NCBI GenBank assembly: GCA_905116865.2
Contig: CAJHNH020002026.1
Span: 62,001 to 126,000, forward strand
Length of the DNA: 64,000 nt
DNA from: Candidula unifasciata
Lineage: Eukaryota; Mollusca; Gastropoda; Stylommatophora; Geomitridae
Direction of reading: 5' to 3'
Shown: positions 52,445 to 64,000 of the stretch, piece after piece
Numbering within the stretch: the stretch's first letter is position 1
Layout of the letters: every line of letters starts with the position of its first letter
The notes under the pieces: model-generated
Database searches by the model: none
Seen by the model: the letters and a program-made list of their open reading frames with translations, nothing else
What the model was told of the DNA's origin: nothing
Program-made: the position numbers and the translations under genes

Positions 52445-53160
52445 AGATGTCATGATATGATGTGTACAGATGTCATGTGAATATTGTGTCTAGATGTCAT
52501 GTGGATGACGATGTGTACAGATGTCATGATATAATGTGTACAGATGTCATGTGAATATTGTGTCCAGATGTCATGTGGATGATGATGTGCCCAGATGTCA
52601 TGATATGATGTGTACATATGTCATGTGAATATTGTGTCCAGATGTCATGATATGATGTGTCCAGATGTCATGTGAATATTGTGTCCAGATGTCATGATAT
52701 GATGTGTACATATGTCATGTGAATATTGTGTTCAGATGTCATGATATGATGTGTACAGATGTCATGTGAATATTGTGTTAAGATGTCATGATATGATGTG
52801 TCCAGATGTCATGTGAATATTGTGTCCAGATGTCATGTGAATATTGTGTCCAGATGTCATGTGAATATTGTGTCCAGATGTCACGTGGATGATGTGTCCA
52901 GATGTCATGTGAATATTGTGTCCAGATGTCATGTGAATATTGTGTCCAGATGTCATGTGGATGATGTGTCCAGATGTCATGTGAATATTGTGCCCAGATG
53001 TCATGTGGATGATGTGTCCAGATGTCATGTGAATATTGTGTTAAGATGTCATGCGGATTATGTGTCCAGATGTCACGTGGATGATGTTTCCAGATGTCAT
53101 GTGAATATTGTGTCCAGATGTCACGTGGATGATGTTTCCAGATGTCATGTGGACATTGTG
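52445..53160 (-). repeat. 24-bp minisatellite just past the stop of the unidentified gene
   Basis: About 30 copies of agatgtcatgtgaatattgt plus gtcc, alternating with a tggatgatg variant. It reaches to within 10 bp of the stop codon at 53170, so it probably forms the start of the 3'UTR. Confidence 0.92.
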
Positions 53161-53169
53161 TTCAGATAT

Positions 53170-53269
53170 TTAGGACGTCACCTTTGCTGCCCTTCTCTTG
53201 GGCGGTTTCTTGGCCCTCTTGATCTCCGGGGGCGGCTCCTTGGGTTCGGGACTTCGAACCACAAACCAC
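53170..53269 (-). CDS. Unidentified membrane protein: last exon with stop
   Basis: Acceptor ctctgccag, TAA at 53170-53172. It encodes WFVVRSPEPKEPPPEIKRAK and KPPKRRAAKVTS, the end of the membrane span and a basic tail. Confidence 0.6.
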
Positions 53270-56200
53270 CTGGCAGAGACAGTCGTGTTTGTTAGTTCTG
53301 TCAACACTGCGGCTATCTTGTTAGTTCTGTCAACACGATACATATTTTGTTAGTTCTGTCAACACTGCAGCTATCTTGTTAGTTCTGTCAACACGATACA
53401 TATCTTGTTAGTTCTGTCAACACTGCGGCTACCTCTTTAGTTCTGTCAACACGATACATATCTTGTCGGTTCTGTCAACACGATACATATCCTGTCAGTT
53501 CTGTCAACACGATACATATCCTGTCAGTTCTGTCAACACGATACATATCTTGTCAGTTATGTCAACACGATACATATCTTGTCAGTTCTGTCAACACTAT
53601 ACAGATCTTGTCAGTTCTGTCAACACGATACATATCTTGTCAGTTCTGTCAACACGATACATATCTTGTCAGTTCTGTCAACACGATACATATCTTGTTA
53701 ATTCTGTCAACACCACAGCTACCCTCAATGTCATCAACTTTGTCGTTGCTACCAGCATTGTCGCCATCATCATCATCATCATCATCATCCCCACAACTTA
53801 AACTACCGTCACCACTATGATCAGTACCTCCAAAATAGGAGCAGGGGAATAGATTAGCTGCTGCTATACCTCTAGGCTCCTTGTGATAACATGGACAGTG
53901 TCACAAAACAGAGTATCATTTCGATAATAGAAGGAGAGAGATTGTGGAAACTATTCAACACTGACGTTGTGAGTAGAGAGATTCTGGAAACTATTCAACA
54001 CTGACGGTGTGAGTAGAGAGATTCTGGAAGCTATTCAACACTGACGGAGTGAGTAGAGAGATTCTGGAAGCTATTCAACACTGACGGTGTGAGTAGAGAG
54101 ATTCTGGAAGCTATTCAACACTGACGGTGTGAGTAGAGAGATTCTGGAAGCTATTCAACACTGACGGAGTGAGTAGAGTGATTCTGGAAGCTAGTCAACA
54201 CTGACGGAGTGAGTAGAGTGATTCTGGAAGCTATTCAACACTGACGTTGTGAGTAGAGAGATTCTGGAAGCTATTCAACACTGACGGTAGAGTAGAGAGA
54301 TTCTGGAAGCTATTCAACACTGACGTTGTGAGTAGAGAGATTCTGGAAGCTATTCACCACTGACGTTGTGAGTAGAGAGATTCTGGAAGCTATTCAACAC
54401 TGACGTTGTGAGTAGAGAGATTCTGGAAGCTATTCACCACTGACGTTGTGAGTAGAGAGATTCTGGAAGCTATTCAACACTGACGGTAGAGTAGAGAGAT
54501 TCTGGAAGCTATTCAACACTGACGTTGTGAGTAGAGAGATTCTGGAAGCTATTCAACACTGACGTTGTGAGTAGATAGATTCTGGAAGCTATTCAACACT
54601 GACGTTGTGAGTAGAGAGATTCTGGAAGCTATTCAACACTGACGTTGTGAGTAGAGAGATTCTGGAAGCTATTCACCACTGACGGAGTGAGTAGAGAGAT
54701 TCTGGAAGCTATTCACCACTGACGGAGTGAGTAGAGAGATTCTGGAAACTATTCACCACTGACGGAGTGAGTAGAGAGATTCTGGAAGCTATTCAACACT
54801 GACGGTGTGAGTAGAGAGATTCTGGAAGCTATTCAACACTGACGGAGTGAGTAGAGTGATTCTGGAAGCTAGTCAACACTGACGTTGTGAGTAGAGAGAT
54901 TCTGGAAGCTATTCAACACTGACGTTGTGAGTAGAGAGATTCTGGAAGCTATTCAACACTGACGGTAGAGTAGAGAGATTCTGGAAACTATTCAACACTG
55001 ACGTTGTGAGTAGAGAGATTCTGGAAGCTATTCAACACTGACGGTGTGAGTAGACAGATTCTGGAAGCTATTCAACACTGACGGTAGAGTAGAGAGATTC
55101 TGGAAGCTATTCAACACTGACGTTGTGAGTAGAGAGATTCTGGAAGCTATTCAACACTGACGGTAGAGTAGAGAGATTCTGGAAGCTATTCAACACTGAC
55201 GGTGTGAGTAGAGAGATTCTGGAAGCTATTCAACACTGACGTTGTGAGTAGAGAGATTCTGGAAACTATTCAACACTGACGTTGTGAGTAGAGAGATTCT
55301 GGAAGCTATTCAACACTGACGTTGTGAGTAGAGAGATTCTGGAAGCTATTCAACACTGACGTTGTGAGTAGAGAGATTCTGGAAGCTATTCAACACTGAC
55401 GTTGTGAGTAGAGAGATTCTGGAAGCTATTCAACACTGACGTTGTGAGTAGAGATATTCTGGAAGCTATTCAACACTGACGTTGTGAGTAGATAGATTCT
55501 GGAAGCTATTCAACACTGACGGGGGTGAGTAGAGAGATTCTGGAAGCTATTCAACACTGACGGTAGAGTAGAGAGATTCTGGAAGCTATTCAACACTGAT
55601 GGTAGAGTAGAGAGATTCTGGAAGCTATTCAACACTGATGGTAGAGTAGGGAGATTCTGGAAACTATTCAACACTGACGGTAGAGTAGAGAGATTCTGGA
55701 AACTATTCAATACTGACGGGGGTGAGTAGAGAGATTCTGGAAGCTATTCAACACTGACGGTGTGAGTAGAGAAATTCTGGAAGCTATTCAACATTGACGA
55801 GAAAACAGAGACGGACTTTTAATTATGGTGCAACTGTTACTATTAGGTTTCACACCCTTATGTTAAAACTGGCTCTATATAGCATGCGAGAATTCTTTCC
55901 CTAACCTCCAGTGATACGGATTTATTGAATAAAATGTTCTTTATTTGGCCTGTCATATTCCTTTTTTGTCTGATACATCTTCTATCGGATGTTATCCATG
56001 TGCCTAGATTCCTAAATTTCAGTACCTGTCTTAAAATAACGTCTTTGACTTTTATGATACATTTAGGCACTATTATTTTCTTGGAAATCACCATCACTTT
56101 TGTCTTTCCATTTTTCAAACTGAGGCCCATTTTATCACTTTCTACCACCACCGTATCTATCAATTCCTGTAGTTCTGTCTGACTTGTGGCTATCAAGACA

Positions 56201-59200
56201 GTACAAGTCTGAATTCTGACTTGTGGCTATCAAGACAGTACAAGTCTGAATTCTGACTTGTGGCTATCAAGACAGTACAAGTCTGAATTCTGACTTGTGG
56301 CTATCAAGACAGTACAAGTCTGAATTCTGACTTGTGGCTATCAAGACAGTACAAGTCTGAATTCTGACTTGTGGCTATCAAGACAGTACAAGTCTGAATT
56401 CTGACTTGTGGCTATCAAGACAGTACAAGTCTGAATTCTGACTTGTGGCTATCAAGACAGTACAAGTCTGAATTCTGACTTGTGGCTATCAAGACAGTAC
56501 AAGTCTGAATTCTGACTTGTGGCTATCAAGACAGTACAAGTCTGAATTCTGACTTGTGGCTATCAAGACAGTACAAGTCTGAATTCAGACTTCAAAGCAA
56601 ACACCCCTAAATAGTCTCCTACTACAACATGATTGATGGGGGCAGTGGGTGTTTTCTCCCATCCACCCCCCCCCCTTTTTCCCCTTTTCCACCAAACGGG
56701 GTCACGGAACACACACGGGGGACAATGAGCAACAACACACACGGGGGACATTGAGCAACAGCAGACACGGCAGACAATGAGCAACAACAGACAGGGGAGA
56801 CAATGAGCAACAACAGACACGAGAGACAATGAGCAACAACAGACACGGGAGACAATGAGCAACAACAGTCACGGGAGACAATGAGCAACAACAGACACGG
56901 GAGACAATGAGCAACAACAGACACGGGAGACAATGAGCAACAACAGACACGGGAGACAATGAGCAACAACAGACACGAGAGACAATGAGCAACAATAGAC
57001 AAGGGAGACAATGAGCAACAATAGACACGGGAGAAAATAAGCAACAACAGACACGGGAGACAATAAGCAACAACAGACACGGGAGACAATGAGCAACAAC
57101 AGACACGGGGGACAATGAGCAACAACAGACACGGGGGACATGAGCAACAACAGACAAGGGAGACAATGAGCAACAACAGACATCGTGTTATCACGACCAT
57201 TTCTGCCAGACACTGTTTTTTTTGTACTCACCACCAGAGAAAGTTCCCGAAAACAAACATGGCGACGGTGCTGCCAAGGGCCAGTATGGGTTTGTAGGGG
57301 AAGTTGAGCACATCGGGCGGCACTGAGAGACGAGAAAACGTTTAACAATAGATTTCACAGAAACCTGGCTGGTCGTGGCAGTCAGTTGGCAATAGAATAT
57401 GTCACACACTGGCAAGGTCAGATGAGAGTTTCATGACAATGAAACACACGGAGATTAGTGAAGACCACGGTCTTTGTTTTAGCGGTACGCAGTACTGGCA
57501 CCATTTCTGTGCATTACACAACCTGGTGAGGACAGTCACCACAGCAATCCTGACATAACCACAGGTGCTCCGATCTTCTCCTCGGCAGCTTCACAAAAGT
57601 AAAATAAACTGATCAGGTCCGCTGTGTGTGGACTGGCTGCGCCAGGCTGCACTCCCACCAGCCTTGTCAAGGAGGATACTGAGTCGTAATCTTGCATGGC
57701 ATACATCTTCTTTTTTATTTTCTTAGCGACTGAAAACCGAGGAAAAGTCCTGTTGTTCTTCCACTTCTGGACTTTGGTCTTGTTCTAGAATGTGAGTTTT
57801 GCGGGCACATCCGTTTTATACATCTTTCTTATTTGTATACAGACTGTTGGTTTCTTGCCTCTCAGGCAGATGCACTCCGACGGAAAACCCCCTAATTAGT
57901 CTCCTTTTACGACATGCTTGCTATGAGACAGCAGTTCTCTTCTGTCCTCCAAAATGCGGACCCGAAATAACACACAGAAGAATTACAAACTAAAAACTTT
58001 CAGGAGATTTACAACCCACCAAATTGGTTTAAGTGACAAGCAGCAATCGACAGAATCACTCGGACACACGGAATCTACTGAGCGGCAATCGACAGAAACA
58101 TCCACACTTGGTCACACGGAATCTACTGAGCGGCAATTGACAGAAACATCCACACTTAGACATAGGGAATCAGCTGAGCGGCAATTGACAGAAACATCCA
58201 CACTTGGATACAGGGAATCTACTGAGCGGCATTCGACAGAAACATCCACACTAGGACACACTGAATCTACTGGCCCCTACATCTTCTGTCTAACGCGACA
58301 CACACAATCTACTGGCCCCTTACATCTTCTGTGTAACGCGACACACACAATCTACTGGCCCCTACATCTTCTGTCTAACGCGACACACACAATCTACTGG
58401 CCCCTACATCTTCTGTCTAACGTGACATACACAATCTACTGGCCCCTACATCTTCTGTCTAACGGGACATACACAATCTACTGGCCCCTACATCTTCTGT
58501 CTAACGCGACACACACAATCGACTGGCCTCTACATCTTCTGTCTAACGCGACACACACAATCGACTGGCCCCTACATCTTCTGTCTAACGCGACACACAC
58601 AATCGACGACTGGCCCCTACATCTGTCTAACGCGACACACACAATCGACTGGCCCCTACATCTTCTGTCTAACGCGACACACACAATCGACTGGCCCCTA
58701 CATCTTCTGTCTAACGCGACACACACAATCGACTGGCCCCTACATCTTCTGTCTAACGCGACACACACAATGGACTGGCCCCTACATCTTCTGTCTAACG
58801 CGACACACACAATCGACTGGCCCCTACATCTTCTGTCTAACGCGACACACACAATCTACTGGCCCCTACATCTTCTGTCTGACGCGACACACACAATCTA
58901 CTGGCCCCTTACATCTTCTGTGTAACGCGACACACACAATCTACTGGCCCCTACATCTTCTGTCTAACGCGACACACACAATCTACTGGCCCCTACATCT
59001 TCTGTCTAACGTGACATACACAATCTACTGGCCCCTACATCTTCTGTCTAACGGGACATACACAATCTACTGGCCCCTACATCTTCTGTCTAACGCGACA
59101 CACACAATCTACTGGCCCCTACATCTTCTGTCTAACGCGACACACACAATCGACTGGCCCCTACATCTTCTGTCTAACGCGACACACACAATCGACTGGC

Positions 59201-61255
59201 CCCTACATCTTCTGTCTAACGCGACACACACAATCGACTGGCCCCTACATCTGTCTAACGCGACACACACAATCGACTGGCCCCTACATCTTCTGTCTAA
59301 CGCGACACACACAATCGACTGGCCCCTACATCTTCTGTCTAACGCGACACACACAATCGACTGGCCCCTACATCTTCTGTCTAACGCGACACACACAATG
59401 GACTGGCCCCTACATCTTCTGTCTAACGCGACACACACAATCGACTGGCCCCTACATCTTCTGTCTAACGCGACACACACAATCGACTGGCCTCTACATC
59501 TTCTGTCTGACGCGACACACACAATCTACTGGCCCCTTACATCTTCTGTCTAACGTGACACACACAATCTACTGGCCATTACATCTTCTGTCTGACGCGA
59601 CACACACAATCGACTGGCCCCTACATCTTCTGTCTAACGTGACATCGACTGGCCCCTACATCTTCTGTCTAACGTGACATCGACTGGCCCCTACATCTTC
59701 TGTCTAACGCGACACACACAATCTACTGGCCCCTACATCTTCTGTCTAACGCGATATCGACTGGCCCCTACATCTTCTGTCTAACGTGACACCGACTGGC
59801 CCCTACATCTTCTGTCTAACGCGACATCGACTGGCCCCTACATCTTCTGTCTAACGTGACACCGACTGGCCCCTACATCTTCTGTCTAACGCGACATCGA
59901 CTGGCCCCTACATCTTCTGTCTAACGTGACACATACAATCTACTAGCCCCTACATCTTCTGTCTAACGTGACACATACAATCTACTAGCCCCTACATCTT
60001 CTGTCTAACGCGACACACACAATCGACTGGCCCCTACATCTTCTGTCTAACGCGACACACACAATCGACTAGCCCCTACATCTTCTGTCTAACGCGACAC
60101 ACACACAATCGACTAGCCCCTACATCTTCTGTCTAACGCGACATCGACTGGCCCCTACATCTTCTGTCTAACGTGACACATACAATCTACTAGCCCCTAC
60201 ATCTTCTGTCTAACGTGACACATACAATCTACTAGCCCCTACATCTTCTGTCTAACGCGACACACACAATCGACTGGCCCCTACATCTTCTGTCTAACGC
60301 GACACACACAATCGACTAGCCCCTACATCTTCTGTCTAACGCGACACACACAATCGACTAGCCCCTACATCTTCTGTCTAACGCGACATCGACTGGCCCC
60401 TACATCTTCTGTCTAACGCGACATCGACTGGCCCCTACATCTTCTGTCTAACGCGACATCGACTGGCCCCTACATCTTCTGTCTAACGCGACACACACAA
60501 TCGACTGGCCCCTACATCTTCTGTCTAACGTGACATCGACTGGCCCCTACATCTTCTAACGCGACATCGACTGGCCCTTACATCTTCTGTCTAACGCGAC
60601 ATCGACTGGCCCCTACATCTTCTGTCTAACGCGACACACACAATCGACTGGCCCCTACATCTTCTGTCTAACGTGACATCGACTGGCCCTTACATCTTCT
60701 GTCTAACGTGACATCGACTGGCCCCTACATCTTCTGTCTAACGCGACATCGACTGGCCCTTACATCTTCTGTCTAACGCGACATCGACTGGCCCTTACAT
60801 CTTCTGTCTAACGCGACATCGACTGGCCCCTACATCTTCTGTCTAACGTGACATCGACTGGCCCTACATCTTCTGTCTAACGTGACATCGACTGGCCCCT
60901 ACATCTTCTGTCTAACGCGACACACACAATCGACTGGCCCCTACATCTTCTGTCTAACGTGACTTCGACTGGCCCTTACATCTTCTGTCTAACGTGACAT
61001 CGACTGGCCCCTACATCTTCTGTCTAACGCGACATCGACTGGCCCCTACATCTTCTGTCTAACGTGACACACACAATCGACTGGCCCCTACATCTTCTGT
61101 CTAACGCGACACACACAATCTACTGGCCCCTACATCTTCTGTCTAACGCGACACCCTAAAACATGCACTATGTTGAAATCCAATGTCCTTGAACTTACCG
61201 TATTCATCAGTTTTACCAAACAACTTGTGCTCCTCCAGACACTTTGGTACCGACG
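53170..61255 (-). CDS. Single-pass membrane protein, C-terminal part (3 exons), unidentified
   Basis: Exons in transcript order are 61199-61255, 57232-57322 and 53170-53269, joined in phase. They read SVPKCLEEHKLFGKTDEY, then VPPDVLNFPYKPILALGS, a hydrophobic span TVAMFVFGNFLWWWFVV, and a basic proline-rich tail (RSPEPKEPPPEIKRAKKPPK, then RRAAKVTS) before TAA at 53170-53172. The layout suggests a type I membrane protein with a short cytosolic tail, but I do not recognise the family and name no function. The 5' exons must lie above 61255, probably outside the window, since 61.8-64 kb is one long array. Introns are almost entirely minisatellite. Support is splice-site quality, phase agreement and protein-like composition only. 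Confidence 0.6.
53285..53715 (-). repeat. 29-bp minisatellite beside the last-exon acceptor
   Basis: About 15 copies of tgttagttctgtcaacacga plus tacatatct. It starts about 15 bp from the acceptor at 53270. Confidence 0.92.
53930..55795 (-). repeat. 40-bp minisatellite, about 46 copies
   Basis: Unit gagagattctggaagctatt plus caacactgacgttgtgagta, with a 38-bp variant (gacggtagagta). Variant types are intermixed. Confidence 0.94.
55858..56200 (-). mobile_element. LINE reverse-transcriptase fragment
   Basis: MGLSLKNGKTKVMVISKK, VLKFRNLGTWITSDRRC and SLEVRERILACYIEPVL match the RT region after the catalytic domain. It is open for 112 codons. Confidence 0.8.
56181..56586 (-). repeat. 37-bp array, 11 essentially identical copies
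   Basis: Unit gacttgtggctatcaagaca plus gtacaagtctgaattct. The first copy is contiguous with the LINE fragment. I saw no difference between copies, so the expansion is recent. Confidence 0.95.
56586..56720 (+). mobile_element. SINE-like repeat, family A, 3' part
   Basis: cttcaaagcaaacaccccta, tagtctcctactacaacatg and the tail ggaacacacacgggg. The array that follows seems to grow from this tail. Confidence 0.65.
56700..57190 (-). repeat. 26-bp minisatellite grown from a SINE tail
   Basis: About 18 copies of acacgggagacaatgagcaa plus caacag. The first units read cacacgggggacaatgagca, continuing the SINE tail. It ends about 40 bp from the donor at 57231. Confidence 0.92.
57232..57322 (-). CDS. 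Unidentified membrane protein: transmembrane exon
   Basis: Acceptor gtctctcag, donor gtgagt. It encodes PPDVLNFPYKPILALGSTVA and MFVFGNFLW, ending in phase 2. Confidence 0.6.
57725..57965 (+). mobile_element. SINE-like repeat, family A
   Basis: gtgagttttgcgggcacatc, tatacagactgttggtttct, gcctctcaggcagatgcact and ccttttacgacatgcttgct match the family. Confidence 0.7.
58015..58262 (-). repeat. ~48-bp repeat next to the 42-bp array
   Basis: Five copies of gaatctactgagcggcaatc plus gacagaaacatccacactt. Confidence 0.88.
58262..61153 (-). repeat. 2.9-kb minisatellite, 42- and 35-bp units, higher-order duplication
   Basis: Unit tctactggcccctacatctt plus ctgtctaacgcgacacacacaa. From about 59640 many units lack acacaca (35 bp). 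A block of about 590-630 bp is duplicated (58.3-58.9 and 58.9-59.5 kb). Open frames (WPLHLLSNATHTI) are artefacts. Confidence 0.95.
61199..61255 (-). CDS. Unidentified membrane protein: extracytosolic exon
   Basis: Acceptor gtgattacag, donor gtaagt. It encodes SVPKCLEEHKLFGKTDEY between two bases and one base of split codons. The 42-bp array ends about 45 bp downstream of its donor. Confidence 0.55.
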
Positions 61256-61279
61256 CTGTAATCACACAATTCAGACAGA

Positions 61280-61575
61280 TTACGGGACCGTACACAGTAC
61301 TTGGTACAAGAACTAACAAGTCTCGTGTAACAGATATACACAGTTGGTACACAGACTAACAAGTCTCGTATCACAGATGAACACAGTTGGTACACGAACT
61401 ATCAAGTCTCGTATCACATATGTACACAGTTGGTACACGAACTAACAAGTCTCGTATCACAGATGTACACAGTTGGTACACGAACTAACAAGTCTCGCGT
61501 CACAGATGTACACAGTTGGTACACAGACTAACAAGTCGCGTGTCACATATTTTCCTAGTTGGTACACGGACTAAC
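61280..61575 (-). repeat. 42-bp minisatellite near the 61255 acceptor
   Basis: Seven copies of cagttggtacacgaactaac plus aagtctcgtatcacagatgtaca. Confidence 0.9.
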
Positions 61576-61794
61576 AAGTTTGGTCATTTAGTAAGAATGC
61601 AGCTGGAACAACTACCAAAGCAGGGGCTTTCATGAAAAGATCTGAAGTGAAACCATGAACTGATGACATTCAAGAGCTTCTACATCGACACAAAAGGACA
61701 ATAGCCACTGATGCCCATCAAGCAATAGATAGCAAACTGTTCCTTCCTACAACGGTTAACGTCAGAAGTGGAAATTAATGATGATGATGATCAA

Positions 61795-64000
61795 CAACTA
61801 CACTGTTAAAAAGTTATATCAACATCTACAACATTAAAACAACTATATCAACATATACATCATTAAACAGTTATATCAACATCTACACTATTAAACAACT
61901 ATATCAACATCTACAACATTAAAAAAATGTATCAACATCTACACCATTAAACAACTGTATCAACGTCTACGCCGTCAAACAGCTATATCAACATCTACAA
62001 CATTAAACAGAAATATCAACATCTACAACATTAAACTACTGTATCAACATCTACACCAATAAACAGTTTCTCTGATGTTATCCTTCGACCTTGTCTTGTC
62101 TACCCCGTGCTCTACGTATCGAGGGAGTTGTAAGAATCTAGACACCATTAAACTTTAAATCAACACCTTCTGGCGGTTATACGAACATTAACACCATAAA
62201 ACAGCTATATCAACAGTTACACCATTAAAAAAATTGTAACGAAATCTACAACATTAAACAACTGTATCAACATCTACACTATTAAACAACTGTATCAACA
62301 TCTACACTATTAAACAACTGTATCAACATCTACACCATTAAACAGTTATATGAACATCTACACCATTAAACAACTGTATCAACATCTACACTATTAAACA
62401 ACGGTATCAACATCTACACCATTAAACAACTGTATCAACATCTACACTATTAAACAACGGTATCAATTTCTACACTATTAAACAACTGTATCAACATCTA
62501 CACCATTAAACAACTGTATCAACATCTACACTATTAAACAACTGTATCAACATCTACACTATTAAACAACTGTATCAACATCTACACTATTAAACAACTG
62601 TATCAACATCTACACCATTAAACAGTTATATGAACATCTACACCATTAAACAACTGTATCAACATCTACACTATTAAACAACGGTATCAACATCTACACC
62701 ATTAAACAACTGTATCAACATCTACACTATTAAACAACGGTATCAATTTCTACACTATTAAACAACTGTATCAACATCTACACCATTAAACAACTGTATC
62801 AACATCTACACTATTAAACAACTGTATCAACATCTACACCATTAAACAACGGTATCAACATCTACACCATTAAACAACTGTATCAACATCTACACTATTA
62901 AACAACGGTATCAACATCTACACCATTAAACAACGGTATCAACATCTACACTATTAAACAACTGTATCAACATCTACACTATTAAACAACTGTATCAACA
63001 TCTACACCATTAAACAGTTATATGAACATCTACACCATTAAACAACTGTATCAACATCTACACCATTAAACAACTGTATCAACATCTACACTATTAAACA
63101 ACGGTATCAATTTCTACACTATTAAACAACTGTATCAACATCTACACCATTAAACAACTGTATCAACATCTACACTATTAAACAACGGTATCAACATCTA
63201 CACCATTAAACAACTGTATCAACATCTACACTATTAAACAACTGTATCGACATCTAAACTATTAACAACGGGTATCAAACATTTTTTTTCTTTTTTGTTT
63301 TTTTTTTTACACCATTAAAACAACGGTATCAACATCTACACTATTAAACAACGGTATCAACATCTACACTATTAAACAACGGTATCAACATCTACACCAT
63401 TAAACAACTGTATCAACATCTACACCATTAAACAACGGTATCAACATCTACACCATTAAACAACTGTATCAACATCTACACCATTAAACAACGGTATCAA
63501 CATCTACACTATTAAACAACGGTATCAACATCTACACTATTAAACAACGGTATCAACATCTACACCATTAAACAACGGTATCAACATCTACACTAGTAAA
63601 CAACGTATCAAACATCTACACCATTAAACAACTGTATCAACATCTACACTATTAAACAACGGTATCAACATCTACACTATTAAACAACGGTATCAACATC
63701 TACACCATTAAACAACGGTATCAACATCTACACTATTAAACAACGGTATCAACATCTACACTATTAAACAACGGTATCAACATCTACACCATTAAACAAC
63801 TGTATCAACATCTACACCATTAAACAACTGTATCAACATCTACACTATTAAACAACGGTATCAACATCTACACCATTAAACAACTGTATCAACATCTACA
63901 CCATTAAACAACGGTATCAACATCTACACTATTAAACACCGGTATCAACATCTACACTATTAAACAACTGTATCAACATCTACACCATTAAACAACGGTA
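61795..64000 (-). repeat. 28-bp minisatellite running off the right edge
   Basis: About 75 copies of aacatctacaccattaaaca plus actgtatc or acggtatc. It is interrupted at 62060-62150 by unique sequence and near 63280 by a T-rich stretch. Its true length is unknown. Confidence 0.95.

Noticed and set aside
57954..59553. 323- and 180-codon frames with WPLHLLSNATHTI repeats
   Set aside because: The 42-bp period is divisible by three; the frame is lost where 35-bp units begin, and the array is intronic.
58262..64000. CRISPR array, because of short regular repeats
   Set aside because: Units are contiguous with no unique spacers, and the DNA is clearly animal nuclear.

Overview
The window is nuclear DNA of an animal, most likely a mollusc and perhaps a gastropod. 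It holds spliced genes with small exons (28-217 nt) and GT..AG introns, remnants of LINE reverse transcriptases, tRNA-derived SINEs and hAT/mariner-type DNA transposons. The genes themselves are ordinary metazoan ones. The mollusc assignment is an inference from overall genome style, not from a marker sequence. Most long open frames here are tandem repeats that happen to lack stops; they are not genes.

Four genes can be supported. (1) EMC2, plus strand, 1875-15176: nine exons recovered, every junction in phase; the start exon lies outside the window. (2) A TNF-superfamily ligand, minus strand, 20587-33880: seven exons encoding a transmembrane segment, a stalk, a 28-nt micro-exon and a TNF-homology domain; the start exon is not located. 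A cluster of NF-kappaB-like sites lies at 36942-37167, on its 5' side. (3) SDF2, minus strand, 40586-49015: six exons, complete, ending in an acidic tail and the ER-retrieval-like tetrapeptide HDEF. (4) The 3' part of an unidentified single-pass membrane protein, minus strand, 53170-61255 (three exons), whose 5' part probably lies beyond the right edge. EMC2 and SDF2 both act at the ER, but nothing in the sequence shows a functional link between neighbours.

By my coordinate tally about 40% of the window is minisatellite: more than 40 separate arrays, each with its own unit (18-91 bp), and most of them in introns. The units are local. Several clearly grew from the sequence at a splice junction (EMC2 introns 2, 7 and 9; the TNF ligand's last intron; SDF2 introns 2 and 5), so real splice sites sit beside many copies of themselves. 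Other arrays grew from a SINE head, a SINE tail or LINE fragments. I regard this splice-site-seeded tandem expansion, present in three genes on both strands, as the most unusual property of the window.

Layout: 1-15.2 kb EMC2; 15.2-17.4 kb its probable 3'UTR with two arrays; 17.4-20.5 kb SINEs, a foldback MITE and a 54-bp array; 20.6-37.2 kb TNF ligand and upstream region; 37.2-40.5 kb LINE remnants and short repeats; 40.6-49.0 kb SDF2; 49-53.1 kb intergenic DNA with hairpin, purine tract and microsatellites; 53.2-64 kb the unidentified gene with four very large arrays, the last running off the window.
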